DNA of 64,000 nt from Saccharibacillus brassicae (GCF_006542275.1 NZ_CP041217.1:1907501-1971500); one strand, 5' to 3'. Shown: positions 36,275-45,326, counted from the first letter of the stretch. The notes: generated by a model from the sequence alone, not told the origin. Translations and numbers: made by a program.

Positions 36275-36958
36275 CTGAACTCCTTTCCCCTCCCAAACCC
36301 TCCCCGAGGGAGGGCCCCAAAGGGCGTCTGCCCTCTGGACACCCGAACGTTGCAGAACTTTTGGTCGCGGGCGGCGGGGGGTGTGCGTGTATTGGCGGTG
36401 CGGGTGCGTGGTGGCGCTGCCCGGCCTGCCTCCGGCGGCCGCAGCTGTCAGGCGAGCGGAGGCGCTCGGTGAGGGCAGCTGTTCGCTGCCTGGTGCGGCG
36501 CTCGGCCGGGACTTGGGGCCGGGGCCGCAGGCGGAACACTTCGTTGTTCCTGTGCGGCCGATGGGTCGAAGGCGGAGCGGCTGCGCGGCTCCTGTTCGAC
36601 CGGTAGGGCCGGGGCCGCAGGCGGAACACTTCGTCGTTCCTGTGCGGCCAGGGGCCGGGGGTCGAAGGCGGAGCAGCTGCGCGGCTCCTGTTCGACCGGT
36701 AGGGCCGGGGCCGCAGGCGGAACACTTCGTCGTTCCTGTGCGGCCAGAGGCCGGGGGTCGAAGGTGGAGCAGCTGCGCGGCTCCTGTTCGACCGGGTAGA
36801 GCCGGGGCCGCAGGCGGAACACTTCGTCGTTCCTGTGCGGCCGATGGGTCGAAGGCGGAGCGGCTATGCGGCTCCTGTTCGACCGGGGCCCCGTTCGGGA
36901 GGAACGGGAAGGGCTGTGCAAAGTCCTGTGCGCAGGAACGGTTTTTGCGCCTTCGGTC
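36275..36958 (-). repeat. argG-argH gap with four tandem double-hairpin repeats
   Basis: Four tandem copies begin at 36516, 36606, 36702 and 36799 and end near 36894 (units of about 90-97 bases). Every unit holds two inverted repeats. The first runs GGCCGCAGG...GGAAC to GTTCC...TGCGGCC. The second runs GGTCGAA...GGAGC to GCTCC...TTCGACC. Copies are nearly identical except for a short variable stretch between the two hairpins. The part nearest argH (36290-36365) holds another hairpin, CCCTCC around CTCG. Long open frames cross the array on both strands, but one unit of 97 breaks the frame and the residue content is only that of GC-rich repeats. I read this as non-coding RNA structure or a REP-like element in the argGH transcript. 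Confidence 0.8.
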
Positions 36959-38191
36959 TTATTTGTTTTGTTCTACGCTGGTTGCGACTTTCAGGCGCAG
37001 CGCGTTCAGGCTGATAAAGCCCGTCGCGTCGTTCTGGTCGTAAGCCTGGCTCGGGTCGGCTTCCATCGTGGCGATGTCCGGGTTATACAGGCTGACCGGG
37101 CTTTTGACGCCGGCGCCGATGACGTTGCCTTTGTACAGCTTGACGCGGACGGTGCCGGTTACGTTTTTCTGGCTTTCCGTTACCAGCGCCTGGAGCGCAA
37201 GACGTTCCGGCGCGAACCAGAAGCCGTTGTAGACGAGCGTGCTGTAGCGGGTCAGCAGGGAGTCGCGCAGGTTCATGACTTCGCGGTCCATCGTCAGCGA
37301 TTCCATTTTGCGGTGGGCGGTGAACAGGATCGTGCCGCCCGGCGTCTCGTACACGCCGCGGCTCTTCATGCCGACAAAACGGTTCTCGACCATGTCGACG
37401 CGGCCGATGCCGTGCTTGCCGCCGAGTTCGTTCAGCTTGTCCATAACCTGCAGCGGGCTGAGCGCTTCGCCGTTCAGGGCGACGGCGTTGCCCTGCTCGA
37501 ATTCGATCTCCAGCATTTCCGGCTTGTCGGGCGCGTCCTGCGGATCGGCGCTGAGCAGGAACATCTCTTTGTTCTCCGGAGCGCTCGGATCGAACCACGG
37601 ATCTTCGAGCACGCCGCTCTCATAGCTGATATGCAGCAGGTTGCGGTCGGTCGAATACGGCTTGGCGGCCGAAGCGGTGACCGGGATGCCATGCTGCTCC
37701 GCATAGGCAATCATCTCGGCGCGGCCCGGGAACGTCTCGCGGAACGTGTCGAGTCTCCACGGAGCGACCACTTTGATGTCCGGGGCAAGCGCGGCGACGC
37801 CGAGTTCGAACCGAACCTGGTCGTTGCCTTTGCCCGTCGCGCCGTGGGCGATCATCGTCGCGCCTTCGGCGCGGGCGATTTCGACCATCCGCTTGGCGAT
37901 CAGCGGACGCGCGATGCTGGTGCCGAGCAGATACTGCCCTTCGTACAGGGCGCCGGATTGGAACATCGGATAGATGAAGTCCGAAGCGAATTCGGCCTGC
38001 AGGTCGTCGATGTACACTTTCGAAGCGCCGGTCGCGAGTGCCTTTTCTTCCAGGCCGTCCAGTTCTTCCTTTTGCCCGATGTCCGCGGTAAAAGCAATGA
38101 TCTCCGCGTCATACGTTTCTTTGAGCCATTTCAAAATGATCGACGTATCCAGTCCGCCGGAATAGGCGAGTACAATTTTTTCTTTTGCCAT
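36959..38191 (-). CDS. argG: Argininosuccinate synthase
   Basis: A 410-residue enzyme joining citrulline and aspartate with ATP. The N-terminal PP-loop [13 protein letters not shown] binds the ATP pyrophosphate, and the conserved [13 protein letters not shown] segment near 117 and [10 protein letters not shown] near 270 are present. GGAGG lies 11 bases before the ATG. It is downstream of argF and is followed by the repeat array before argH, so argG and argH may not be expressed equally. Confidence 0.97.
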   Translation of the reverse strand: MAKEKIVLAYSGGLDTSIILKWLKETYDAEIIAFTADIGQKEELDGLEEKALATGASKVYIDDLQAEFASDFIYPMFQSGALYEGQYLLGTSIARPLIAKRMVEIARAEGATMIAHGATGKGNDQVRFELGVAALAPDIKVVAPWRLDTFRETFPGRAEMIAYAEQHGIPVTASAAKPYSTDRNLLHISYESGVLEDPWFDPSAPENKEMFLLSADPQDAPDKPEMLEIEFEQGNAVALNGEALSPLQVMDKLNELGGKHGIGRVDMVENRFVGMKSRGVYETPGGTILFTAHRKMESLTMDREVMNLRDSLLTRYSTLVYNGFWFAPERLALQALVTESQKNVTGTVRVKLYKGNVIGAGVKSPVSLYNPDIATMEADPSQAYDQNDATGFISLNALRLKVATSVEQNK

Positions 38192-38347
38192 AAGTATATG
38201 ATCCTCCGCTCTAAAAGTTCGATGCTTGTCTGCGTTCCTGTATCACTTCGATCTATCCTTGTTCGGCGCAAGAGCGGCGTTCTCCTGCCTGCGCAGGATC
38301 GGCCGCCCTTCTTTTTGCCCCTTGCGATCGACGATCCGGGGAGATCG

Positions 38348-39304
38348 TTACGCCATCAGCGTCGCCATGACCGCTTTTTGCGCATGCAGCCGGTTCTCGG
38401 CCTCGTCGAAAATAACGCTGTTTTTGCCGTCGATCACGCCCGCGCTCACTTCTTCGCCGCGATGCGCCGGGAGGCAGTGCAGGAACAGATAATCGGACTT
38501 GGCATGCTGCACCAGCTCTTCGTTCACCTGATAATCCTTGAACGCGAGCTCGCGCACTTTCTGTTCTTCCTCGAAGCCCATGCTCGCCCAGACGTCCGTG
38601 TACACGGCGTCGGCGTTTTCGATCGCTTCGCGCGCGTCGCGCACGATCGAGATCTTCGCGCCGGTGACGTTCGCGATCTCGCGGGCCTGGCGCACGATAT
38701 CGGCATCCGACTCGTAGCCTTCGGGACTCGCGATGCTGACGTCCATGCCCATCTTCGCGCCGCCGAGCAGCAGCGAATGGGCCATGTTGTTGCCGTCGCC
38801 GATGTAGGCCAGCTTGCGGCCGCGCAGCGATCCTTTGTGCTCCTGGATCGTCTGCAAATCCGCCAGTACCTGGCACGGATGGCCGAGATCGCTCAGCGCG
38901 TTGATGACCGGAATATCCGCGTATTTGGCGAGCTCCGTCACGTTTTCGTGGCCGAACGTCCGGATCATGATGCCGTCGAGATAGCGGGACAGAACGCCGG
39001 CCGTATCCGGGATCGCTTCGCCGCGTCCGAGCTGAATATCGTTTTTGCTGAGGAAAAGAGCGTGTCCGCCGAGCTGGAACATGCCCACTTCGAACGAAAC
39101 GCGGGTGCGCGTGGACGATTTTTCGAAGATCATGCCCAGCGTTTTGCCTTCCAGCGGCCGGAACGTCTCGCCGGTTTTCTGTTTGCGTTTGAGTTCGATC
39201 GCGAGATCGAGCAGGTACTGGATTTCTTCCGTCGTATAGTCGGTCAGTTCGACGAGGTCGCGCCCTTTGAGAGCCGCCCCGTACGCCTGTTGAGTCAGAT
39301 CCAT
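38348..39304 (-). CDS. argF: Ornithine carbamoyltransferase
   Basis: The ATG at 39304 (MDLTQQAYG) has AAGGAGG 7 bases upstream, giving 318 residues. The carbamoyl-phosphate motif SSTRTRVSFE is near 58, and HPCQ and the ornithine-site HCLPAHRGEE are present. It makes citrulline from ornithine and carbamoyl phosphate. No carAB lies in the operon here, unlike B. subtilis, where carAB sits between argD and argF; carbamoyl phosphate must come from elsewhere. Confidence 0.96.
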   Translation of the reverse strand: MDLTQQAYGAALKGRDLVELTDYTTEEIQYLLDLAIELKRKQKTGETFRPLEGKTLGMIFEKSSTRTRVSFEVGMFQLGGHALFLSKNDIQLGRGEAIPDTAGVLSRYLDGIMIRTFGHENVTELAKYADIPVINALSDLGHPCQVLADLQTIQEHKGSLRGRKLAYIGDGNNMAHSLLLGGAKMGMDVSIASPEGYESDADIVRQAREIANVTGAKISIVRDAREAIENADAVYTDVWASMGFEEEQKVRELAFKDYQVNEELVQHAKSDYLFLHCLPAHRGEEVSAGVIDGKNSVIFDEAENRLHAQKAVMATLMA

Positions 39305-39335
39305 ATCAAGTCCTCCTTGGAATGCGTCGATTTCG

Positions 39336-39392
39336 TAAAAAGAGAGCGTTCGCGAACCCGGCATCCGTCGCCCGGTTCGCCGAACGCTCTGT
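39336..39392 (-). terminator. Terminator-like hairpin between argD and argF
   Basis: On the minus strand AGAGCGTTCGGCGAACC pairs with GGTTCGCGAACGCTCT, followed by TTTTT. It lies inside the operon, just before the argF ribosome binding site, so it may act as an attenuator. Confidence 0.75.
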
Positions 39393-39407
39393 CGGCGCCG
39401 CCCGCGC

Positions 39408-40595
39408 CTACGCGCTCGGCGTCGGTACTTTCTCCTCGATCACCGAAGCGACGATCTCGACCGCCTGCATGACTTGTTCTTCGGTCACGTACAGGTTCGG
39501 CAGCAGGCGGATCACGTTCGGGCCGGCCGACACGAACAGCAGGCCGCGGCGCTGTCCGGCCATGACCAGTTCGCTGACGGGCTCCGCGCATTCGATACCG
39601 ATCAGCAGACCCAGTCCGCGTACTTCCTTGACGAAAGGATTGCCGTGCAGACGCTCGCGCAGCTTGTTCATCAGCAGATCGCCGATTGCCGCGGCCCGCT
39701 CCGGCAGGCGGTCTTCCTGCATCGTCTCGATCGTCGCGATGATCGCGGACGAAGCCAGCGGCGTACCGCCGAACGTCGTCGCGTGACTGCCCGCGGTGAA
39801 CGCTTCTTTGAGATAGGCGCGCCCGATCATGGCGCCGGCCGGGAAGCCTGAAGCGATGCCTTTGGCGACGGTGAAAATATCCGGCTTGATGCCGTAGCGA
39901 TGATGCGCGAACCAGGCGCCGGTCCGGCCCATGCCGGTCTGCACTTCGTCGACGATCAGCAGGATGCCTTTGTCGCGGCACAGCTGTTCGATCTGCTGCG
40001 CGTACGCCTGATCCAGCGGATAGACGCCGCCTTCGGCCTGCACCATTTCGATCATGACGGCGGCCGTATGCTCGTTGATCGCCTGCTCGATCGCCGTAAT
40101 GTCATGCGGAGGCACGGTGACGAAGCCGGCTGGCAGCGGCAGGAAGCCTTCTTTGACTTTGTCCTGGCCGGTCGCGGTCAGCGTAGCCAGCGTGCGGCCG
40201 TGGAACGATTTGCCGAGCGTGATGATCTCGTAGCGTTCCTCGCCCTTCACCTTCTGGAAATAACGGCGCGCAAGCTTGATCGCGGCTTCGTTCGATTCGG
40301 CGCCGCTGTTGCAGAAAAAGACGGCGTCGGCCTGCGCGACTTCGGCAAGCTTCTTCGCGGCTTCTTCCTGCTTCGGAATGACGAACAGATTCGACGTATG
40401 CCACAGCGTATCGATCTGCTCCTTGAGCTTGTCTCCGACCTTTTTCGGCGCGTGGCCGAGATTGGTGACGGCGAGGCCGCTCATGAAGTCGAGATACTTG
40501 TTGCCCTGGTCGTCCCACAGCCAGCTGCCTTCGCCTTTGACGAGGGCGAGCGGGTTGCGGGCGTACGTTTGAAACAATGCGCTTTCTTCGGTCAT
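39408..40595 (-). CDS. argD: Acetylornithine aminotransferase
   Basis: A 395-residue class-III PLP enzyme. The PLP-binding motif is CNSGAESNEAAIKLAR near 100, the Asp motif is LLIVDEVQTGMGRTG near 215, and the Schiff-base Lys is in FTVAKGIASGFPAGA. It transaminates N-acetylglutamate semialdehyde to N-acetylornithine. GGAG is 11 bases before the ATG. The 158 bases between argB and argD carry a perfect hairpin. Confidence 0.96.
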   Translation of the reverse strand: MTEESALFQTYARNPLALVKGEGSWLWDDQGNKYLDFMSGLAVTNLGHAPKKVGDKLKEQIDTLWHTSNLFVIPKQEEAAKKLAEVAQADAVFFCNSGAESNEAAIKLARRYFQKVKGEERYEIITLGKSFHGRTLATLTATGQDKVKEGFLPLPAGFVTVPPHDITAIEQAINEHTAAVMIEMVQAEGGVYPLDQAYAQQIEQLCRDKGILLIVDEVQTGMGRTGAWFAHHRYGIKPDIFTVAKGIASGFPAGAMIGRAYLKEAFTAGSHATTFGGTPLASSAIIATIETMQEDRLPERAAAIGDLLMNKLRERLHGNPFVKEVRGLGLLIGIECAEPVSELVMAGQRRGLLFVSAGPNVIRLLPNLYVTEEQVMQAVEIVASVIEEKVPTPSA

Positions 40596-40634
40596 GGTCT
40601 TGCACGCTCCTTCCTGGGTTCGGCGAGAAGCTGC

Positions 40635-40673
40635 GGGAGAAGTGCGTTGGCGCTTCTTCCCTGCACTTCTCCC
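40635..40673 (-). other. Stem-loop between argB and argD
   Basis: GGGAGAAGTGC and GCACTTCTCCC form a perfect 11-bp stem with a 17-base loop. No T-run follows on the minus strand. A role in RNA processing or stability is possible. Confidence 0.55.
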
Positions 40674-40753
40674 TCCGCTTGGCCTGCTTCATCGGGGTCA
40701 TCATTCACAAAAATCAGGGATTAGGGTATTGTTCAAGTCCGTTCTTCCGAACG

Positions 40754-41617
40754 TTATCGCCGGATCGTCGTTCCGATCGCTTCGCCGGACAGAAGCCGGC
40801 TCAGCACTCTCTCTTCGCTGCCGTCGACGATCACGACTTCTTCGACGTTGCCGTGAAGGCACTTCATCGCGGCGCGGACTTTCGGGATCATGCCGCCGTA
40901 GATCTCGCCGCTTGCGATCATGTCTTCGATCTCGGCAAAAGTGACGGACGGCAGCGCCGCTTTGACGCCGTCGACCGTCTTGAGGATGCCGGGCACGTCG
41001 GTCACGACGATCATGCGCCGCGCGCCGACGAAGGAAGCGACCGCGCCGGCCGCCGTGTCGGCGTTGATATTATAGCGCTGTCCCTGGGCGTCGACGCCCA
41101 GTGGAGCGATGACGGGCATGTAGCCCATGCTCAGCACGCCGGCGACGATGTCCGCTTCCACGCGCACGACGTCGCCGACCAGGCCGACTTCGGCGGCATT
41201 CGCGACCGGCTCGGCCTGGATCAGCGAGCCGTCGGAGCCGGACAGCCCGAGCGCTTTGCCGCCGGCGGACTGAATGCGCCGCACGATCAATTTGTTGATC
41301 GTTCCGGCAAGCACCATTTCCACGACGTCGAGCACTTCTTCGGTCGTGCGGCGAAGGCCGTGCACGAACTCCGTCGGAATGCCGAGCTTCTCCAGATTGT
41401 CGGAGATCGCCGGGCCGCCGCCGTGCACGATGACCGGCCGCACGCCGTCTGCCTGAAGCTGCGCCAGATCGGCAAAGAATGCTTCCGGCAAAGCGGCCAG
41501 CGTGCTGCCGCCGCATTTCATGACGAACGAGGCTTGCACGTCGGATGTGTCCGAATCCTGCCGAAGCGGGGCCGAAGACCCTTTGTCGTGCGGGAAGCGG
41601 TACGACTGTCGCTGCAT
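40754..41617 (-). CDS. argB: Acetylglutamate kinase, with N-terminal extension
   Basis: Starting at the ATG at 41617 (GGAGG 7-8 bases upstream) gives 287 residues. The kinase core begins FVMKCGGSTLAALPEAF and has the nucleotide/substrate motif VIVHGGGPAISDNLEKLG. It phosphorylates N-acetylglutamate. About 30 residues (MQRQSYRFPHDKGSS and on) precede the usual start of the family. They lack the hydrophobic character of the N-helix found in arginine-inhibited hexameric NAGKs, so feedback type is unclear. Confidence 0.95.
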   Translation of the reverse strand: MQRQSYRFPHDKGSSAPLRQDSDTSDVQASFVMKCGGSTLAALPEAFFADLAQLQADGVRPVIVHGGGPAISDNLEKLGIPTEFVHGLRRTTEEVLDVVEMVLAGTINKLIVRRIQSAGGKALGLSGSDGSLIQAEPVANAAEVGLVGDVVRVEADIVAGVLSMGYMPVIAPLGVDAQGQRYNINADTAAGAVASFVGARRMIVVTDVPGILKTVDGVKAALPSVTFAEIEDMIASGEIYGGMIPKVRAAMKCLHGNVEEVVIVDGSEERVLSRLLSGEAIGTTIRR

Positions 41618-41711
41618 GACTATCCCTCCAGATGCGCCGGTAACTTCCGGCTTTGTATCGATTCGCGGTTCGGCCTGCGCCGGCCGCGCTTGGTACGGCA
41701 ATAGGTTCGAT

Positions 41712-42941
41712 TTATGTCCGGTACGCCGCATTGATGCGCACGTAATCGTAAGTCAGGTCGCAGCCCCAGGCAGTCGCCTGCGCTTCGCCCATGTTCAGCT
41801 CGACCGAGATGGTCACGGTATCGCCTTTTAAATATTCCAGCGCCAACTCTTCGTCGAACGCGACCGGCTGGGAAGACGTCAGCACGACGATATCGCCGAG
41901 CTTGATATCGACCGTATGCGGATGAACGGGCACGCCCGCGCGTCCGACGGCCGCGATAATGCGTCCCCAGTTGGCGTCCGCGCCGTATACGGCCGTTTTG
42001 ACGAGGCTGGAGCCGATGACCGTCTTCGCGACGGCCCGTGCGGACTCTTCGCTCTCCGCGCCGCTTACGGTTACTTCGACCAGCTTGGTCGCGCCTTCGC
42101 CGTCGCGGGCAATCGCTTTGGCCAGATGCTCGCAGACCCGCACGAACGCTTCGGCGAAAGCCGCCCAATCCGGATGGGCTTCGTCCAGCTCCTGCTTCTG
42201 CCCCGACAGACCGCTCGCCATAACGACCAGCATGTCGTTGGTACTCGTATCGCCGTCCACCGTAATCATGTTGAACGTGTTTTCGGTCGTGCGCCGCAGC
42301 AGCTTGTGCAGCGCTTCGCTGCCGATTTTGGCATCCGTCGTCATAAAGGCCAGCATGGTCGCCATGTTCGGATGAATCATGCCGGAGCCTTTGGCCGCGC
42401 CCGCGATCGTCACGGTCTGCCCGTCGATCGGCAGCGAGACGCACAGCTCTTTTTTGACCAGATCGGTCGTCAGAATCGCCTGGCTGAATTGTTCTCCGGC
42501 ATCCGCGTCGCCTGCCAGCACGTCCGCCAGGCGGGCGATGCCGCTTCGCACGCAGTCCATCTTCAGATTCTCTCCGATGACGCCGGTCGAAGCGACCGCC
42601 ACGTCTTCCGGGTTCACGCCGAAACTTTTAGCTGCCAGATCGCGCATTTCGGACGCGTCCGCGTCGCCCTGGGTCCCCGTGCACGCATTGGCGTTGCCGC
42701 TGTTCACAATGACCGCGCGCAGCACGCCGTTCGCCAGGCTGTCGCGGGTCGTCTGCAGCGGAGCCGCCTGGAACAGGTTCGTCGTATAGACGGCCGCCGC
42801 CGAAGCGGGAACCTCGCACACGATGGCGCCGATATCGTTTCTGTCCGTTTTTTTCAAACCGCAGTGAAGACCGGATGCCCGGAATCCCTTCGGCGTAATG
42901 ATTGATCCGCCTTCGACGACGGTATAAGAAGGAACTGCCAT
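41712..42941 (-). CDS. argJ: Bifunctional ornithine acetyltransferase / N-acetylglutamate synthase
   Basis: A 409-residue ArgJ. The self-cleavage motif is in GMIHPNMATMLAF, where the chain is cut between Ala and Thr to give alpha and beta chains with Thr as nucleophile. It recycles the acetyl group from acetylornithine to glutamate, so no separate argE is needed. The standard ending NAAYRT is present. It follows argC by 38 bases. Confidence 0.96.
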   Translation of the reverse strand: MAVPSYTVVEGGSIITPKGFRASGLHCGLKKTDRNDIGAIVCEVPASAAAVYTTNLFQAAPLQTTRDSLANGVLRAVIVNSGNANACTGTQGDADASEMRDLAAKSFGVNPEDVAVASTGVIGENLKMDCVRSGIARLADVLAGDADAGEQFSQAILTTDLVKKELCVSLPIDGQTVTIAGAAKGSGMIHPNMATMLAFMTTDAKIGSEALHKLLRRTTENTFNMITVDGDTSTNDMLVVMASGLSGQKQELDEAHPDWAAFAEAFVRVCEHLAKAIARDGEGATKLVEVTVSGAESEESARAVAKTVIGSSLVKTAVYGADANWGRIIAAVGRAGVPVHPHTVDIKLGDIVVLTSSQPVAFDEELALEYLKGDTVTISVELNMGEAQATAWGCDLTYDYVRINAAYRT

Positions 42942-42979
42942 GAGCCGCTTCCGCCTTTCGGTATATAATCGCTATGGAA

Positions 42980-44032
42980 TCAAGGATACATCGGAACGAA
43001 ACGGAGACCTTCCGCTTCGTCCCAGCCCATCATGAGATTCAGGTTCTGGATCGCCTGTCCCGCCGCGCCTTTGACCATATTGTCGATGACCGACACGATC
43101 GTGACGCGGCCGGTCCGTTCGTCCGCCGAAAACCCGATATCGCAGTAATTCGAGCCCGAGACTTCTTTGGTTGCCGGCATGACGCCGTTTTCCCGAATGC
43201 GCACGAACGGACGCCCTGCATAAAAGGTTCGATACAAATCGATGAATTCCTGCGTGCTCCGCTTTTCGTTGACCGAAGCGTACATCGTGCTCAGAATGCC
43301 GCGGGTCATCGGAATCAAGTGTGTCGTGAACGTCACGACCACTTCCGCGCCGGCTGCTTCGCCGAGCACCTGCTCGATTTCCGGAATATGTTGATGCGCG
43401 TTGACCTTATAGGCTTTCACGCTTTCGTTAATCTCGCCGTAATGCGTGCCGAGCCCGGTTCCGCGTCCCGCGCCGGACACGCCGGTTTTGGCATCGATGA
43501 TGATCGTCGCCGGGTCGATCCAGTCCGCTTTCACCGCCGGGATCAGGCCGAGCAGCGTCGCCGTCGGAAAGCAGCCCGGATTCGAGATCGCCGCACGCCC
43601 GACGACGGACTCACCGTAGATCTCGCTCAGCCCGTATACCGCCTGGGCCAGCACGTCTTCGGATGCCGGAGGACGTTTGTACCATTTCTCGTAGACGGCT
43701 CCGTCCTTGAGACGAAGATCGCCCGACAAATCGATGACTTTGAGTCCTTGTTCCAGCAGCTTAGGCGTCAGCTCGGCGCTTACGCCCGCAGGCGTGGCCA
43801 GGAAGACGACATCGGCTTTGGCTTTGATATTCGCCGGCTCGATCGATTCAAGCTCCAGTTCGATAAGGTTCGTCAGATGGGGAAAGCTCGCGCTCAGCGG
43901 AACGCCGCTGCTCGACGACGACAGCACGCAGCTGACTTCGACATGGGGATGCGCCTGGAGCAGACGGATCAGCTCCGCCCCGCCGTAACCGGTCGCGCCT
44001 ACGATCGCCGCTTTGATCTTGTCTTTGCTCAT
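42980..44032 (-). CDS. argC: N-acetyl-gamma-glutamyl-phosphate reductase
   Basis: A 350-residue NADPH-dependent reductase. The Rossmann motif is AAIVGATGYGGAELIRLL, and the catalytic Cys is in ISNPGCFPTATLLGL near 150. It reduces N-acetylglutamyl phosphate to the semialdehyde. It is the first gene of argCJBDFGH; an ARG-box-like promoter lies about 75-120 bases upstream. GGAGG in the GCGGAGGCCAGGAAGAA leader serves as ribosome binding site. Confidence 0.97.
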   Translation of the reverse strand: MSKDKIKAAIVGATGYGGAELIRLLQAHPHVEVSCVLSSSSSGVPLSASFPHLTNLIELELESIEPANIKAKADVVFLATPAGVSAELTPKLLEQGLKVIDLSGDLRLKDGAVYEKWYKRPPASEDVLAQAVYGLSEIYGESVVGRAAISNPGCFPTATLLGLIPAVKADWIDPATIIIDAKTGVSGAGRGTGLGTHYGEINESVKAYKVNAHQHIPEIEQVLGEAAGAEVVVTFTTHLIPMTRGILSTMYASVNEKRSTQEFIDLYRTFYAGRPFVRIRENGVMPATKEVSGSNYCDIGFSADERTGRVTIVSVIDNMVKGAAGQAIQNLNLMMGWDEAEGLRFVPMYP

Positions 44033-44106
44033 TTCTTCCTGGCCTCCGCTCTATAAGGTTCTTTCGAATGAATATGTGGCATACATGCATATACCGTGCA
44101 TAGAAC

Positions 44107-44151
44107 GTGAATAATATGTATTATTATACGTTCGGTATCATATAAATACAA
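44107..44151 (-). promoter_or_regulatory. argC promoter with ARG-box-like operator
   Basis: On the minus strand TTGTAT (44146-44151) and TATAAT (44123-44128) are 17 bases apart, an excellent SigA promoter. Overlapping the -10 and start site (44108-44126) is TGAAT-N7-ATTATTA on the plus strand, close to the ArgR/AhrC box TGAAT-WWWW-ATTCA. This is where an arginine repressor would block transcription. Confidence 0.75.
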
Positions 44152-44331
44152 CCTTGCGCGAAAAAGTTTACATTCCGTGCAAGGAGAAAAAAAGCAGATA
44201 CGAAAACAGGAACATACATTCCCTTTTCTTCATGAAAAGAGTATACTTCATAAAAAGAAAAGATCCGGCGCATCTTCCGACCCCGGCGCGATCTCCTTTG
44301 AATCATTTGTTCCCGAGAGGAAGATTGCGCT

Positions 44332-45312
44332 ATGCATCCGGATCGAAAAAGACCGCTGCATCACCCTTACGACAAAGCCTACAAATCGCTGCTGTCCAGC
44401 CGTTCCCTGTTCGCCGAACTGCTGCAGAACTTCGTGCCCGGCGAATGGGCGCGGCAAATTGCCGGGGAAGACCTGCTGCGGGTCGACAAGTCGTATATTT
44501 TGAGCGATTATAAGGAAAAAGAGTCGGATCTCGTCTACCGAGCCTGTATACGGGGACAGGAGTTTTACTTTTATTTGCTGCTGGAGTTCCAATCCCGGGT
44601 CGACTTCGAGATGCCGCACCGGCTGCTGACGTACATGACGGAGATCTGGCGCGACGTCAGCCTTAACGCTCCGCCCGCCGAGGTGCGCAGAAAAAGTTAT
44701 CGGCTGCCCGCGATCGTGCCGATCGTTTTATACAATGGAAGTTCCGCATGGACCGCGGCCCGTTCTTTTCGCGAAATGCTGGGCGGCGAGCAGCATTTCG
44801 GCGAAGAACTGTTGAATTTTCGTTACGTGCTCCTTGACGTCAAACGGCTTGACGAACGCAAACTGCAGGAGATGGATAACTTGATGGGGCTCATCTTTCT
44901 CGTGGAGCAGCATCCGGGTGCCGAATCGTTCACCGCACAGTTGAAGAAGTCGAGCCGCATGCTGCAAACACTCAGTCCCGAACTTTTCCGGCTGTTCAAA
45001 TCGTGGTTCAAACTGATCAATCCGAAGGAAACCGAACAGATCGGCCATATTCTCGACGAGTTCAACGATCCCAAAGGAGTGGATAGCATGATTTCGAATC
45101 TGACAAAAGCGCTGCGCGACGAGTATTACGAAATGCGGCGTAAAGGCTTGGAAGAAGGCAAGGTTGAAGGTATGGCGGCAGGCAAAGCCGAAGGCGAACG
45201 GGCAGCGAGGCAGGAAATCGCCCGCAATCTGCTCGCGGAAGGCATGAGCGCCGAACAGACGATGCGGTTATCCGGCCTGACGCGGGAAGAGATCGACCGG
45301 CTGTCGACCTAG
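44332..45312 (+). CDS. Rpn-family PD-(D/E)XK nuclease (recombination-promoting nuclease / putative transposase)
   Basis: A 326-residue protein of the Rpn/transposase_31 family. The N-terminal HHPYDKAYKSLLSS is diagnostic. The PD-(D/E)XK core is ESDLVYR ... FYFYLLLEFQSRVD (Asp, then Glu-x-Gln in place of Glu-x-Lys, as usual for the family). A helical middle follows, and the Glu/Gly/Lys-rich tail (EEGKVEGMAAGKAEGERA) ends in a short helical SGLTREEIDRL motif. E. coli RpnA promotes RecA-independent recombination and cuts DNA, and some Rpn proteins act in phage defence. It is divergent from argC. No transposon ends are visible, so it is listed as a gene, not a mobile element. Confidence 0.87.
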   Translation: MHPDRKRPLHHPYDKAYKSLLSSRSLFAELLQNFVPGEWARQIAGEDLLRVDKSYILSDYKEKESDLVYRACIRGQEFYFYLLLEFQSRVDFEMPHRLLTYMTEIWRDVSLNAPPAEVRRKSYRLPAIVPIVLYNGSSAWTAARSFREMLGGEQHFGEELLNFRYVLLDVKRLDERKLQEMDNLMGLIFLVEQHPGAESFTAQLKKSSRMLQTLSPELFRLFKSWFKLINPKETEQIGHILDEFNDPKGVDSMISNLTKALRDEYYEMRRKGLEEGKVEGMAAGKAEGERAARQEIARNLLAEGMSAEQTMRLSGLTREEIDRLST

Positions 45313-45326
45313 ATCCGATTCCATAT

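Noticed and set aside
36516-36894. CRISPR-like array
   Set aside because: Units are about 90-97 bases, nearly identical throughout, with no unique spacers and no cas genes.
36381-37043. A 220-codon plus-strand frame through the argG-argH repeat, and two similar minus-strand frames
   Set aside because: Composition is only that expected of GC-rich repeats, a 97-base unit breaks the period of three, and the frames run into argG antisense. Structured non-coding repeat explains it better.
36866-39472. 868-codon plus-strand frame opposite argG and argF
   Set aside because: It is the antisense of two well-identified enzymes, with Arg/His/Asp-rich content typical of shadow frames.
44154-44513. Plus-strand frames overlapping the start of the Rpn gene
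   Set aside because: They lie out of frame with a well-supported nuclease gene and have no ribosome binding site.
44332-45312. Insertion sequence at the Rpn (putative transposase) gene
   Set aside because: No terminal inverted repeats or target-site duplication seen; Rpn proteins are not classical transposases.
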